A stretch of DNA of 41,168 bases from positions 1-41,168 of the forward strand of contig LNZM01000152.1 of the NCBI GenBank assembly GCA_002007295.1, written 5' to 3'. The notes below the pieces were generated by a model, which was not told the DNA's origin, did no database searches, and saw only the letters and a program-made list of their open reading frames with translations. Positions 1 through 7,568 of this stretch are shown here, piece by piece. Made by a program: the position numbers and the translations under genes. The stretch comes from Candidatus Epulonipiscioides saccharophilum (GTDB lineage: Bacteria; Bacillota; Clostridia; Lachnospirales; Cellulosilyticaceae). The first letter of the stretch is position 1. Each line of letters opens with the position of its first letter.

Positions 1-345
1 TCATAGTATCTTCCTCTCTAAATTTGATTACAATTTTTATACTCGTTATACTGATTATGCTTGTTACGATCATCCTATTTATTGTGCTCGTCATACTTGT
101 CACGTTGATCAGTTTTTCATAATATCGTCCTCTTTAATTCTAATTACACTCGTTATGTTTATTACGCTTTTGTTGCACTCGTTACAATCAATTTACTTAT
201 TGTATTCTCTATATTTATTACCTTAGTCAGTAATCTTTCATAGTATTTTCCTCCTTAATTCTAATTACACTCGTTGTGTTTATTACGCTTTTATTGTTTT
301 GCTACGATATATTTATTTTTTTGGTCAGTAATCTTTCATATTATC
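1..345 (-). repeat. Tandem RBS-plus-start-codon units (four degenerate copies)
   Basis: Read on the minus strand, four imperfect units of about 98 to 121 bp each contain a Shine-Dalgarno sequence followed by ATG. Start codons lie at 339-337, 241-239, 120-118 and 4-2. The two units farthest inside the window read ATG AAA GAT TAC TGA and the third reads ATG AAA AAC TGA, so they are aborted starts. The ATG at 4-2 runs off the left edge and may be the genuine start of a minus-strand gene outside the window. Sequence between starts (ACTCGTTAT and GTTTATTACGC motifs) also repeats. I read this as repeated duplication of one gene's 5' end. Confidence 0.6.
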
Positions 346-518
346 TTCCTCCTTAACTCTAAATATATTTATTGCATTTTTGTTTCATTTGTTACGTTTT
401 GTAGTATATCCTACTCTTCCTAATTTGTCAAGTAGTTTTTTGAATTTTTTTGTGTTTTTGTATATTTTTATATTATAGCTTATATTTAGTCGATATAATA
501 TTTTTTTGCAACAGAGTA

Positions 519-612
519 GTTAATGCAAGATATTGTCCACACGCAGTAGAAAATAATGCGAGGTATTGTCCACATACTAAATATAATGCTAAGTGTTGTC
601 CTAATATTTTAG
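519..612 (+). repeat. Three short coding-like repeats (NARYCPH motif)
   Basis: Three units of about 30 to 33 bp share a TAATGC..G.TATTGTCC core. In the frame of a 73-codon open frame (450-671) they read NARYCPH, NARYCPH and NAKCCPN. The frame has a hydrophobic start (MCFCIFLYYSLYLVDIIFFC) but no convincing ribosome binding site and an A/T-rich context, so I do not call a gene. It could be a relic of a Cys/Pro-rich protein or simply a local duplication. Confidence 0.4.
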
Positions 613-718
613 AGGAAAATGAATGCAAAAAAATTTTTAAATACTTAATTTACAACATGTTAGCCATATGATAAAATGAATCATTGAATAATTAAACTTA
701 AATATAGGAGGATACACA

Positions 719-1165
719 ATGATTGAAATTAAGAATCTCACCAAAATCTATGCCAACGGCAAAAAAGCCGTAGATAACTTAACCTTATCTATTGAAAGTG
801 GCGACATTTATGGCTTTATCGGAGCCAACGGCGCTGGCAAAACCTCTACCCTTAAATCCATAGTAGGCATTCATGACTTCGATTCAGGCGAAATTACTAT
901 CGGCGGCCTATCCATCAAACAATCCCCTTTAAAATGTAAACAACAAATAGCATATATTCCAGATACCCCTGACTTATACGAGCATCTAACCGGATATCAA
1001 TTTATTAACTTTATAGCCGATATTTATGGTGTAGAAATCGATGAGCGTAAAAATCAAATTCAAAAATATGGCGATATGTTTGAAATGCTACCTAATTTAC
1101 ATAACATCATCTCTTCTTACTCCCATGGTATGAAGCAACACACTGCCCTTATAACTGAAATTTGA
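719..1165 (+). pseudogene. ABC exporter ATP-binding protein, N-terminal remnant
   Basis: The N-terminal 140 or so residues of an ABC-2-type exporter ATPase. Walker A GANGAGKT lies near residues 36-43, followed by the Q-loop region and a degenerate signature YSHGMKQ near residues 133-139. A consensus ribosome binding site, AGGAGG, sits about 8 nt before the ATG, so the gene start is intact. After the signature the reading frame continues as TALI, then hits TGA. Walker B, the D-loop and the switch His are missing. A typical member is 230-300 residues, so about half is lost. Just downstream, in another frame, is the tail of an ABC permease, which shows that one deletion removed the ATPase C-terminus and most of the permease. 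It cannot hydrolyse ATP as a normal subunit. Confidence 0.8.
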
Positions 1166-1181
1166 TTTAACCATTTTATAG

Positions 1182-1475
1182 ATCCTATCCCTTATTGTAA
1201 TACCAGCTATATATAGTATTTTTGCCTCTGTACAAGGTCTTTATTTTAATGCTAAATTTCCAAAGTTTGATTGGGATAACGAAGCCGTTGTTATAAAACA
1301 GAGCTTGGCCGTTCTCTTATCCACTTTTGCCACTATGCTTTCGGCTGCTCTTCCTATACTTTTATCTATGTTTCTACCTCTATCTTTTCTGGCCGTATTA
1401 TGGTTGGTAGCTTTAATATTGCTAGCAATCACTGGCGTTTTATATACAAAAGTTTGTCGCATGAAAATAATTTAA
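1182..1475 (+). pseudogene. ABC-2 permease, C-terminal remnant
   Basis: Translating the plus strand in the frame ending at TAA 1473-1475 gives about 97 residues resembling the end of a clostridial ABC-2 type permease: a FPKFDWDNE.VVIKQS segment, then two hydrophobic helices (roughly ATMLSAALPILLSMFLPL and LWLVALILLAITGVLY) and a basic end. There is no start codon or ribosome binding site, and a TAG at 1179-1181 closes the frame upstream. It is the partner of the truncated ATPase at 719-1165, joined to it by deletion and in a different frame. The 73-codon open frame on the opposite strand here is a shadow. Confidence 0.7.
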
Positions 1476-1482
1476 CTTTTAA

Positions 1483-1510
1483 CCTCTCAGTCAACTTCGC
1501 TTGAGAGGGT
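1483..1510. repeat. Palindromic MITE-like hairpin
   Basis: CCTCTCA (1483-1489) pairs with TGAGAGG (1502-1508). The AACCTCTCAGTCA... end is shared with elements after the genes ending at 12759, 14504 and 29319. It starts 6 nt after the stop codon of the permease remnant. The following ~50 bp (GCGATGCGACACAGCG) resembles the segment at 29385-29400 in inverted form. Confidence 0.6.
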
Positions 1511-1563
1511 CAAGTGCGTCGAGTAAAAGAGCGATGCGACACAGCGTAGCTGATTGCAAACAA

Positions 1564-1586
1564 TAAAAAAGAGGAGATTGCTCTCC
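1564..1586 (-). terminator. Intrinsic terminator of the opp operon
   Basis: On the minus strand GGAGA-GCAA-TCTCC is followed by CTCTTTTTTATTG, directly after the stop codon of the DUF3899 gene. This marks the end of the oppBCDF-DUF3899 transcript. Confidence 0.65.
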
Positions 1587-1592
1587 CCCTTT

Positions 1593-1952
1593 TCAACCTC
1601 TCAAGGTTGAAATTATAATTGAAACCAAAATATATCCTATCGAAATAATCAGCAACACTTTGCCCGGATTTTTCTTATACAAATTCTTCTGAACCTTGTG
1701 CTCTTTATAATCGTATATCGATTTAAAGGATGGTTTTCTTGACATTTTACTTCTCACAAAACTTAATCCATCAAACATTTTCGTCGCTTCTGTCACCATA
1801 ATTAAGGCCGGAAAAAACGTACACAAACCCACAACAAACATTGAATCCGCCACATTAATTGCAGAAAAGGATAAATCGAACACTAGCCACATAATTAACA
1901 TCGAGCAGCAAACCATAGCTAGGATCGTTTTCACCACCGCTTTATAGCTCAC
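1593..1952 (-). CDS. DUF3899 small membrane protein
   Basis: A small integral membrane protein of about 119 residues. It has a hydrophobic segment near the N-terminus, a second with the pattern ADSMFVVGL..FFPALIMV, a basic Tyr/Lys-rich cytoplasmic stretch (SIYDYKEHKVQKN) and a final helix (VLLIISIGYILVSIII). This is the layout of DUF3899. An upstream ATG at 2012 would overlap oppF by 71 bp. I prefer GTG at 1952 (protein starting VSYKAVVKTIL), which overlaps the oppF stop by only 11 bp and leaves the family-like N-terminus. The ribosome binding site there is weak (GGATAGG), so translation is probably coupled to oppF. The last codons (STLRG, stop) coincide with a CCTCTCAAGG palindrome, so a repeat may have supplied the stop. 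Function is unknown; an accessory role with the peptide transporter is inferred from position. Confidence 0.65.
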   Translation of the reverse strand: MSYKAVVKTILAMVCCSMLIMWLVFDLSFSAINVADSMFVVGLCTFFPALIMVTEATKMFDGLSFVRSKMSRKPSFKSIYDYKEHKVQKNLYKKNPGKVLLIISIGYILVSIIISTLRG

Positions 1953-3024
1953 TTCTATACCTATCCAATTCTTCTGTGTTAGCACGCACGAAGTGCCCCG
2001 GCTTAATCTCATGCATCATCGGCTGCTCTTTAGAGTAATCATGAGTTTGTTGGGCATCATATATTATTCGTGTTCTTCTTTTCTCATATCTTGGATCTGG
2101 CAACGGCACTGCGGATAGCAATGACTTCGTATACGGGTGTATCGGATTTGCAAACAACTCATCCGATTCCGCTAATTCTACCAAGTGCCCGAAATACATA
2201 ACTCCGATCCTGTCACTGAAATACTTCACTACTGATAGGTCATGGGCTACAAACAAAATAGTTAAATCATAATCCGCCCTTAAATCGTTTAACAGATTTA
2301 TTATTTGTGCTTGTATCGACACATCCAATGCTGATATCGGCTCATCGGCTATCAAAAACTTCGGATTCAAAATCAATGCTCTCGCTATCCCTATTCTTTG
2401 TCTCTGCCCACCGCTAAATTCATGCGGATATCTATTTCCATGCTCCGGTACTAATCCTACTACTTTTAGCATTTCATTCACTTTTTGAGTAATCACTTCA
2501 TCGTTCTTTTCACCCATAATCCTTAGACCTTCTGCTATAATTTCCTTTACGGTCATTCTCGGATCTAGCGATGCTATCGGATCCTGAAAGATCATCTGCA
2601 TATTTTGCATAAGATTTCTATCCACTTTAGCATTTAACTTTTTCTTTCTATCTATTTCTGTTTTCAGCTCGGCTATCTCTTTCTTTATAGCCTCTTTTTC
2701 GTCTACCGATTTCGCTCTTATCAATTTCTTCTTCGATATTTTAAGATTTCTATAATCTGTCTCTGTCCCTTCGACTATACTTTGTCCTAAAAACTCTATT
2801 TTACCATCAGTTAATTCGTTCAGTCTTATCATAGCTCGGCCGGTTGTTGTCTTTCCACATCCGGATTCACCTACTAATCCAAATATTTCTCCTTTATATA
2901 TCTCGAAATTTACTCCGTCGACTGCTTTCACAACTAATTTATTTTTGCCACTTCCAGACTTAAAATGTACTTTTGCATCCTGTAATGATAGTATCGTCTC
3001 TTTATTATTTGCTGAATTATTCAC
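1942..3024 (-). CDS. oppF: Oligopeptide ABC transporter ATP-binding protein OppF
   Basis: One of the paired cytoplasmic ATPases energising peptide uptake. It has Walker A GESGCGKT, Q-loop MIFQDP, signature FSGGQRQR, Walker B FLIADEP, D-loop SALD, switch His in AHDLSV, and the C-terminal oligopeptide-binding extension (NPIHPYTKSLLSAVP) of the OppD/DppF family. Between Walker A and the Q-loop it carries a Lys/Glu-rich insertion of about 50 residues predicted as coiled coil (KKEIAELKTEIDRKKK), matched by a longer one in OppD. The frame is open from ATG 3045, but AAGGAGG sits about 9 nt before GTG 3024 and only 3-4 nt before ATG 3030, so I choose GTG 3024 (about 360 residues). It overlaps the oppD stop by 8 bp. 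Confidence 0.93.
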   Translation of the reverse strand: MNNSANNKETILSLQDAKVHFKSGSGKNKLVVKAVDGVNFEIYKGEIFGLVGESGCGKTTTGRAMIRLNELTDGKIEFLGQSIVEGTETDYRNLKISKKKLIRAKSVDEKEAIKKEIAELKTEIDRKKKLNAKVDRNLMQNMQMIFQDPIASLDPRMTVKEIIAEGLRIMGEKNDEVITQKVNEMLKVVGLVPEHGNRYPHEFSGGQRQRIGIARALILNPKFLIADEPISALDVSIQAQIINLLNDLRADYDLTILFVAHDLSVVKYFSDRIGVMYFGHLVELAESDELFANPIHPYTKSLLSAVPLPDPRYEKRRTRIIYDAQQTHDYSKEQPMMHEIKPGHFVRANTEELDRYRSEL

Positions 3025-4414
3025 TAGCATTCCCCTCCTTGCCATACATTTTACTCATTCGTCGGATTCTCTCATCTATCGCTACTGGCCTTTCGACTTT
3101 CGGACAATCCGGATGCAATAGCCATGTCGCCGCATAATGATTTTCTGTAACCTTAAACATTGGTGGCTGCTCTTCCATATCTATTTGCATAGCATAGTCG
3201 CTCCTTAATGCGAACGCATCTCCTTTCGGCGGAAATCTCATGTCCGGCGGCGTTCCTGGTATCGTTAATAATCTGTCCTTCGATGTTAAATCTGGCATCG
3301 ATCCTAGCATCGCCCATGTATATGGATGCTGCGGATTATAAAAAATGTCCTCTACTCCTCCAATTTCTTGTATTTTTCCAGCATACATTACCGCTATCCT
3401 GTCCGCTATATTTGCTACTACACCTAAGTCGTGAGTTATAAATATAACTGTTAAGTCATGCTTAGCTTTTAACTTTTCTATTAATTCTAATATTTGCGAT
3501 TGTATCGTTACGTCTAACGCTGTTGTCGGCTCATCACAAATTAATATATCCGGCCTTTGCGTTAACACTATAGCTATAACTATTCTTTGTCTCATTCCTC
3601 CAGAAAACTGAAACGGATACTGGTTATATCTCTTTTCTGGATCCGGTATCCCTACTTCTCGCATTACCTCTAAGGCTCTAGCTTTAGCTTCTTTTTTAGT
3701 TACGCATCTTCTACTTGCTATTTCGTCTTTTTTCTGCTGTATCTTTTCTTGAATCTCATGCTTTTCTAGACCATCTGGATTTGTCTTTAAAATTCTTAAT
3801 TCTTCATTCAACTTCGCTATGTCTGCTATATATTCTTCTTTGGCCTGAGTTTTCGCTATAAGTTCAGCTGCATCCAAAAGTCTTTTGACTTCTTTAAGTT
3901 TCTGTTTCAACTCCTGTTTTTTCTGCTTATCTTTTTTATCTAATAATTTCAGTTCACGTTTTAAACTAAAGTAAGCAGTTCTCTCTGCATGGCAGATCTG
4001 ATCTATTCGGTTTTGGATATGATCTCCATTTAATAGTAGACCCTCAGTAATTTGCTTACCTATTTTCATTATCGGATTTAAGCTAGATAGAGGATCTTGA
4101 TAAATCATACCGATTTTTTTACCTCTAATATTTTGAAACTCTTCTTCTGTAATTGATAATAAATCTTCCCCATCATACATAATGGATCCACTTTCTACCT
4201 TAGCGTTACCGGCCAAAATACCCATGATAGCTCTTGTGGTTACGGACTTGCCTGATCCGGATTCACCCACTATCGCTAGAGTCTCACCCTTCTTTAAATC
4301 AAAGCTTATGTCTCTAACCGCATGGACATCTCCAGAAATTGTTCTAAATGATATAGATAGATTTTTGACACTTAATTTTTGTGCACTTAATTTTTCCATA
4401 CTTAAATTTGGCAT
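3017..4414 (-). CDS. oppD: Oligopeptide ABC transporter ATP-binding protein OppD
   Basis: Second ATPase of the peptide importer, 465 residues, against about 330-350 for typical OppD. Walker A GESGSGKS is at 50-57, Q-loop YQDP near 105-108, signature FSGGMRQ at 270-276, Walker B ILICDEP, D-loop TALD, switch His in THDLGV. The extra length is mostly a highly charged coiled-coil insertion at about residues 134-235 (runs such as KKDKQKKQELKQKLKEVKRL), between Q-loop and signature, in the helical subdomain that contacts the membrane subunits. The C-terminus has the NPQHPYTWAMLGS and IPGTPPDM motifs of the family, but the usual Cys-rich end retains only HPDCP. The start ATG lies 2 nt after the oppC stop with AAGGGGGA upstream. 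An internal ATG at codon 6 is a less likely alternative. Confidence 0.93.
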   Translation of the reverse strand: MPNLSMEKLSAQKLSVKNLSISFRTISGDVHAVRDISFDLKKGETLAIVGESGSGKSVTTRAIMGILAGNAKVESGSIMYDGEDLLSITEEEFQNIRGKKIGMIYQDPLSSLNPIMKIGKQITEGLLLNGDHIQNRIDQICHAERTAYFSLKRELKLLDKKDKQKKQELKQKLKEVKRLLDAAELIAKTQAKEEYIADIAKLNEELRILKTNPDGLEKHEIQEKIQQKKDEIASRRCVTKKEAKARALEVMREVGIPDPEKRYNQYPFQFSGGMRQRIVIAIVLTQRPDILICDEPTTALDVTIQSQILELIEKLKAKHDLTVIFITHDLGVVANIADRIAVMYAGKIQEIGGVEDIFYNPQHPYTWAMLGSMPDLTSKDRLLTIPGTPPDMRFPPKGDAFALRSDYAMQIDMEEQPPMFKVTENHYAATWLLHPDCPKVERPVAIDERIRRMSKMYGKEGNASE

Positions 4415-4416
4415 TT

Positions 4417-6261
4417 TTACTCAGTCCCCCTTAACGCTGGATTAAATGCATCTCTTAACGCATTTCCAAACATGTTAAATGTAATCATTAAAATCGATAT
4501 GATTATAGACGGAAAAACAGTCAAGTAAGGATACATCTGCAAAAATGCTCTCGCATCAGCCAATAGAACACCAATAGATACGCCAGTAAAGTGCATACCT
4601 AAAATATTAAAAGATTGACCATGACCGATACCATATCCTAAATATGATAAGGAAGCTTCTAAAAATATTACGGCTGGAATTGACAGAACGCTCGCAGTAA
4701 TTATCGTCCCAATTCCATTTGGTAATATATGTCTAAAAATTAATCTTCTGTCTTTTGCGCCCATCGTTCTAGATGCTAATACGTATTCTCGGCCCTTATA
4801 TCTGTAGAACTGCATTCTTGTTACAGCTTGGAAACCTACCCATCCATTTATGATAAGTATCATTATTAAGGTGGTTATTCCGGGGTCAAATAGTACAACC
4901 ATAATCGATAAAACGACTAGCCATGGTAATCGGCCCATTAGTTCTGCAAATCTTTGCATTAATAAATCCACTTTTCCTCCGTAATAACCAGCGATCGCTC
5001 CGTAGATAATTCCAACTATCATGTTGATTACTGTCGTTACGACTCCCATCAATAACGAAGTCCTAAGTCCTACCCAAATCAGAGAGAATAAATCTCGACC
5101 AGCTGCGCTTGTTCCAAACCAATAATACGGTAGTTCTTCATATCCTAAATATGCTTGATAATCCAAATAGACCTCGTAAGAATAATATTCTTTATCGCCA
5201 ATGAATACTTTATCATTTTGTCTTACTACTTCTCTTATCGGAAATCCTTCTTCGAAAAACCATCCATCTGGATTTTCCGGATTCGGTATCGGTGTTACGC
5301 CGTATTCTTCCACCAAAGCATCGTACTCTTCAGAAGAAAAAGCTATCTCATGTGTTAGGTCAAAGGCTGCTATATATCTGTTATATCTAAACGTCGCCAC
5401 TATCATCTCTCCATTTTGGCGAACATAACTGCCTTTTCCATCCACTATTTGATACAGAGAAAGAGGATAGCCGTCATTAAAAAAGACCGCATCGGTGCTA
5501 GATTTGTCATGGACCTGGACGCTTTCTATTATTGCTACCGTCTCGATACCATCACCAATAACTTTTAGTCTAAGTTTAGAAAAGATATCTCCAAATATTT
5601 CAGGCTTTAATTGGTACAAATCCAACTTATGCTCTCCCGCTTCTGTAATCGTATTTATGGCCTCAAATTGCCCCGGCTTAGTTTGCAGAAGAACTTCTAA
5701 TTTAGCACTCCCCAACAATTCCGGTACATCTATCGTTATAATCGGCTGATTAGCTTTCGTAAACACCAAGTAATCATTCGATTCTACCGTCATTTCTGTG
5801 GATCCACTGTCTAACCTCATAACGGATTGTCCGCCTGTTACTATTTCCGACTTTTCGGTGCTACTTACAACGTCGTTTGTTAACGTATCCATGACAACAG
5901 CTTTCGAATTATATCCGGATGGCAAGTATAAACCAGTTTCTTCATCGTATGTAGCTGGATCGATCGGTTTTTCTTCGACTAAAACAGTTCCGTCCATAAT
6001 TCCCACTTGTTCTAACAGCGGAATACGTGGTGGCAAAAAGGCCAATTTTTCATTTAGTTTTACATATTCCTTACCAGTTAAAGCTGGCATAAATAACGAA
6101 CATAAAATAATGATAACCAAAATTATGGTCGCTGTCACGTTAGTTCTATTCTTTGTAAATCGGATCATAACGTCTTTCATAGAAGAAACTGGTTTACCCT
6201 CGATTTTTTGGTCATATATTTTTTGATCTTTTTGAATGAATTGAAATTTATTTGGATCCAT
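4417..6261 (-). CDS. oppC: Oligopeptide ABC transporter permease OppC, long form
   Basis: Inner-membrane permease subunit of the peptide importer, 614 residues, about twice the classic OppC length. After a cytoplasmic N-terminus and first helix (about 42-62), a ~320-residue, largely hydrophilic segment rich in beta-type sequence (about 63-385) is inserted. The usual permease domain follows: FGTSAAGRDLFSLIW, then about five helices with the ATPase-contact motif EYVLASRTMGAKDRRLIFRH. The insertion should lie outside the membrane, where it could contact OppA or substrate; that role is inferred. GGGAGG precedes the ATG, and the ATG overlaps the oppB stop as TAATG, which implies coupled translation. 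Confidence 0.92.
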   Translation of the reverse strand: MDPNKFQFIQKDQKIYDQKIEGKPVSSMKDVMIRFTKNRTNVTATIILVIIILCSLFMPALTGKEYVKLNEKLAFLPPRIPLLEQVGIMDGTVLVEEKPIDPATYDEETGLYLPSGYNSKAVVMDTLTNDVVSSTEKSEIVTGGQSVMRLDSGSTEMTVESNDYLVFTKANQPIITIDVPELLGSAKLEVLLQTKPGQFEAINTITEAGEHKLDLYQLKPEIFGDIFSKLRLKVIGDGIETVAIIESVQVHDKSSTDAVFFNDGYPLSLYQIVDGKGSYVRQNGEMIVATFRYNRYIAAFDLTHEIAFSSEEYDALVEEYGVTPIPNPENPDGWFFEEGFPIREVVRQNDKVFIGDKEYYSYEVYLDYQAYLGYEELPYYWFGTSAAGRDLFSLIWVGLRTSLLMGVVTTVINMIVGIIYGAIAGYYGGKVDLLMQRFAELMGRLPWLVVLSIMVVLFDPGITTLIMILIINGWVGFQAVTRMQFYRYKGREYVLASRTMGAKDRRLIFRHILPNGIGTIITASVLSIPAVIFLEASLSYLGYGIGHGQSFNILGMHFTGVSIGVLLADARAFLQMYPYLTVFPSIIISILMITFNMFGNALRDAFNPALRGTE

Positions 6262-7337
6262 TATTTGACACCTCCCATACGAATTCTTGGGTCAATTAGT
6301 CCGTAAGTCAAATCTACAACTAGAACAGCAAATAGACCGATAGAAGTATAAAAAGCAGTAGATGCTAACAATAAATTATAATCATAGGCATTTTTAGTTA
6401 ATGCTCGCAAAAATATAGTACCGGTGCCCGGAACCGAATAAATCTGTTCTATAATTACCGAACCGGATAATAGACCAGCAAAAGAACCGATAATACCTGG
6501 AACGAGAGGGACTAAAGAATTTCTAAGAGCATGGCGAACGATAGATTGTCTCCTAGTCAACCCTTTTGTACGAGCCAACAATAAATATTCGGAAGTCAAA
6601 ACTTCGGTTAATTCGGCCCTCGTCGTCCTAGTTAACGAAGCAATCGGTCCAAATGTCATCGCCAGAACTGGTAATATATATCCTCTTATCCTTAAGATCG
6701 TATCAGCATCTTTTGGCGGAAATATCGTAGGTACCCATTCTAGACCATATCCAAAAATCATGACTAACATCACCATGATAACAAAACTTGGAATAGAGAT
6801 CATGATCATTACAAAAAACGAAATTACATTATCTTCTGCTTTATTCTTCTTTAACGCTGCCCAAATACCTAAACTTAATCCTATTGGGGTGTAAAAGAAT
6901 AAGGCTATAATATTTATCGTTAAGGTAGTGACCATCCTATCCTTGATTATATCGAACACTGGTCGACCGACTTCTACTCTAGTAGATAGGCCGAAATCCA
7001 ACTTTAATAAAACTTTACCCAACCAATTAAAATACTGTTCACTTATTGGTACTGGTAAAAAGGCTCTGATAAAATCGCCTTGGTCTTCATAATAAGAATT
7101 TCTTATCGTTGTTGCTGTAGACATTTGATGTCTTATTTCATCCATTTCCTCTGGATCTGAGACTAACGTAATTTCCATATATCCATCGTAAACCTGTTTA
7201 TTATAATAAGCGGTCTTTTCATCTTCGGTTGTTGGTGGATAGGCCGGTGCTAACTTAAACAGAACAAAATTCATAGATAGTATTGCAAATAACATTATAA
7301 AAATCCACACTATACGTGTTACTATATACCTTGCCAC
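6261..7337 (-). CDS. oppB: Oligopeptide ABC transporter permease OppB
   Basis: Membrane permease partner of OppC. There is an N-terminal helix (RIVWIFIMLFAILSMNFVLF), an extracytoplasmic region of about 100 residues, then five more helices with the EAA-type loop EYLLLARTKGLTRRQSIVRHALRN. The end LVVDLTYGLIDPRIR is typical of the family. The open frame begins at GTG 7346, but the ribosome binding site AAGGAA is spaced correctly for GTG 7337, giving a start MARYIVTRIVW. That is the family-like N-terminus and about 358 residues. An intrinsic terminator lies 25 bp upstream, between oppA and oppB, so expression of this and the following genes is probably lower than that of oppA. Confidence 0.93.
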   Translation of the reverse strand: MARYIVTRIVWIFIMLFAILSMNFVLFKLAPAYPPTTEDEKTAYYNKQVYDGYMEITLVSDPEEMDEIRHQMSTATTIRNSYYEDQGDFIRAFLPVPISEQYFNWLGKVLLKLDFGLSTRVEVGRPVFDIIKDRMVTTLTINIIALFFYTPIGLSLGIWAALKKNKAEDNVISFFVMIMISIPSFVIMVMLVMIFGYGLEWVPTIFPPKDADTILRIRGYILPVLAMTFGPIASLTRTTRAELTEVLTSEYLLLARTKGLTRRQSIVRHALRNSLVPLVPGIIGSFAGLLSGSVIIEQIYSVPGTGTIFLRALTKNAYDYNLLLASTAFYTSIGLFAVLVVDLTYGLIDPRIRMGGVK

Positions 7338-7361
7338 GGATATCACTTCCTTTTATTTTCT

Positions 7362-7389
7362 AAAAAAAAGGACTACGAACATTTAGTCC
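7362..7389 (-). terminator. Intrinsic terminator between oppA and oppB
   Basis: On the minus strand GGACTA-AATGTTCG-TAGTCC is followed by eight T. It lies upstream of the oppB ribosome binding site and downstream of oppA. A second GGACT just before it could form an alternative pairing. It probably sets a high ratio of binding protein to transporter, a common arrangement in solute-binding-protein operons. Confidence 0.65.
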
Positions 7390-7449
7390 ACAGTCCAATC
7401 CATACGATCATGTTCATCTTTAGTATATTTGATCCTTTTTCTTTAGATA

Positions 7450-7562
7450 ATTTTACTTCATCCGTCAGCTTCGCTGCCACCTTCCTCCAACTCCCTCCGT
7501 CACTTCGTGACACCTCCCTCGGAGATGAAGGCTATGGAAGGCTAAGTGCAGGAGCCTTTATA
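7450..7562. repeat. MITE-like palindromic repeat between oppA and oppB
   Basis: Contains CCGTCAGCTTCGCTGCC and TCCCTCCGTCACTTCGTGAC palindromes followed by CTCCCTCGGAGATGAAGG. The TCCCTCCGTCA(C/G) block recurs at 12085-12110, 12894-12915 and 14651-14680. No gene is visible in the rest of 7338-7568. Confidence 0.6.
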
Positions 7563-7568
7563 CATTAT

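Noticed and set aside
1241-1462. 73-codon open frame on the minus strand
   Set aside because: It is antisense to the permease remnant, whose plus-strand translation gives recognisable family sequence and membrane helices.
5798-6226. 142-codon open frame on the plus strand inside oppC
   Set aside because: It is a shadow of the oppC coding frame, with no ribosome binding site and no family resemblance.
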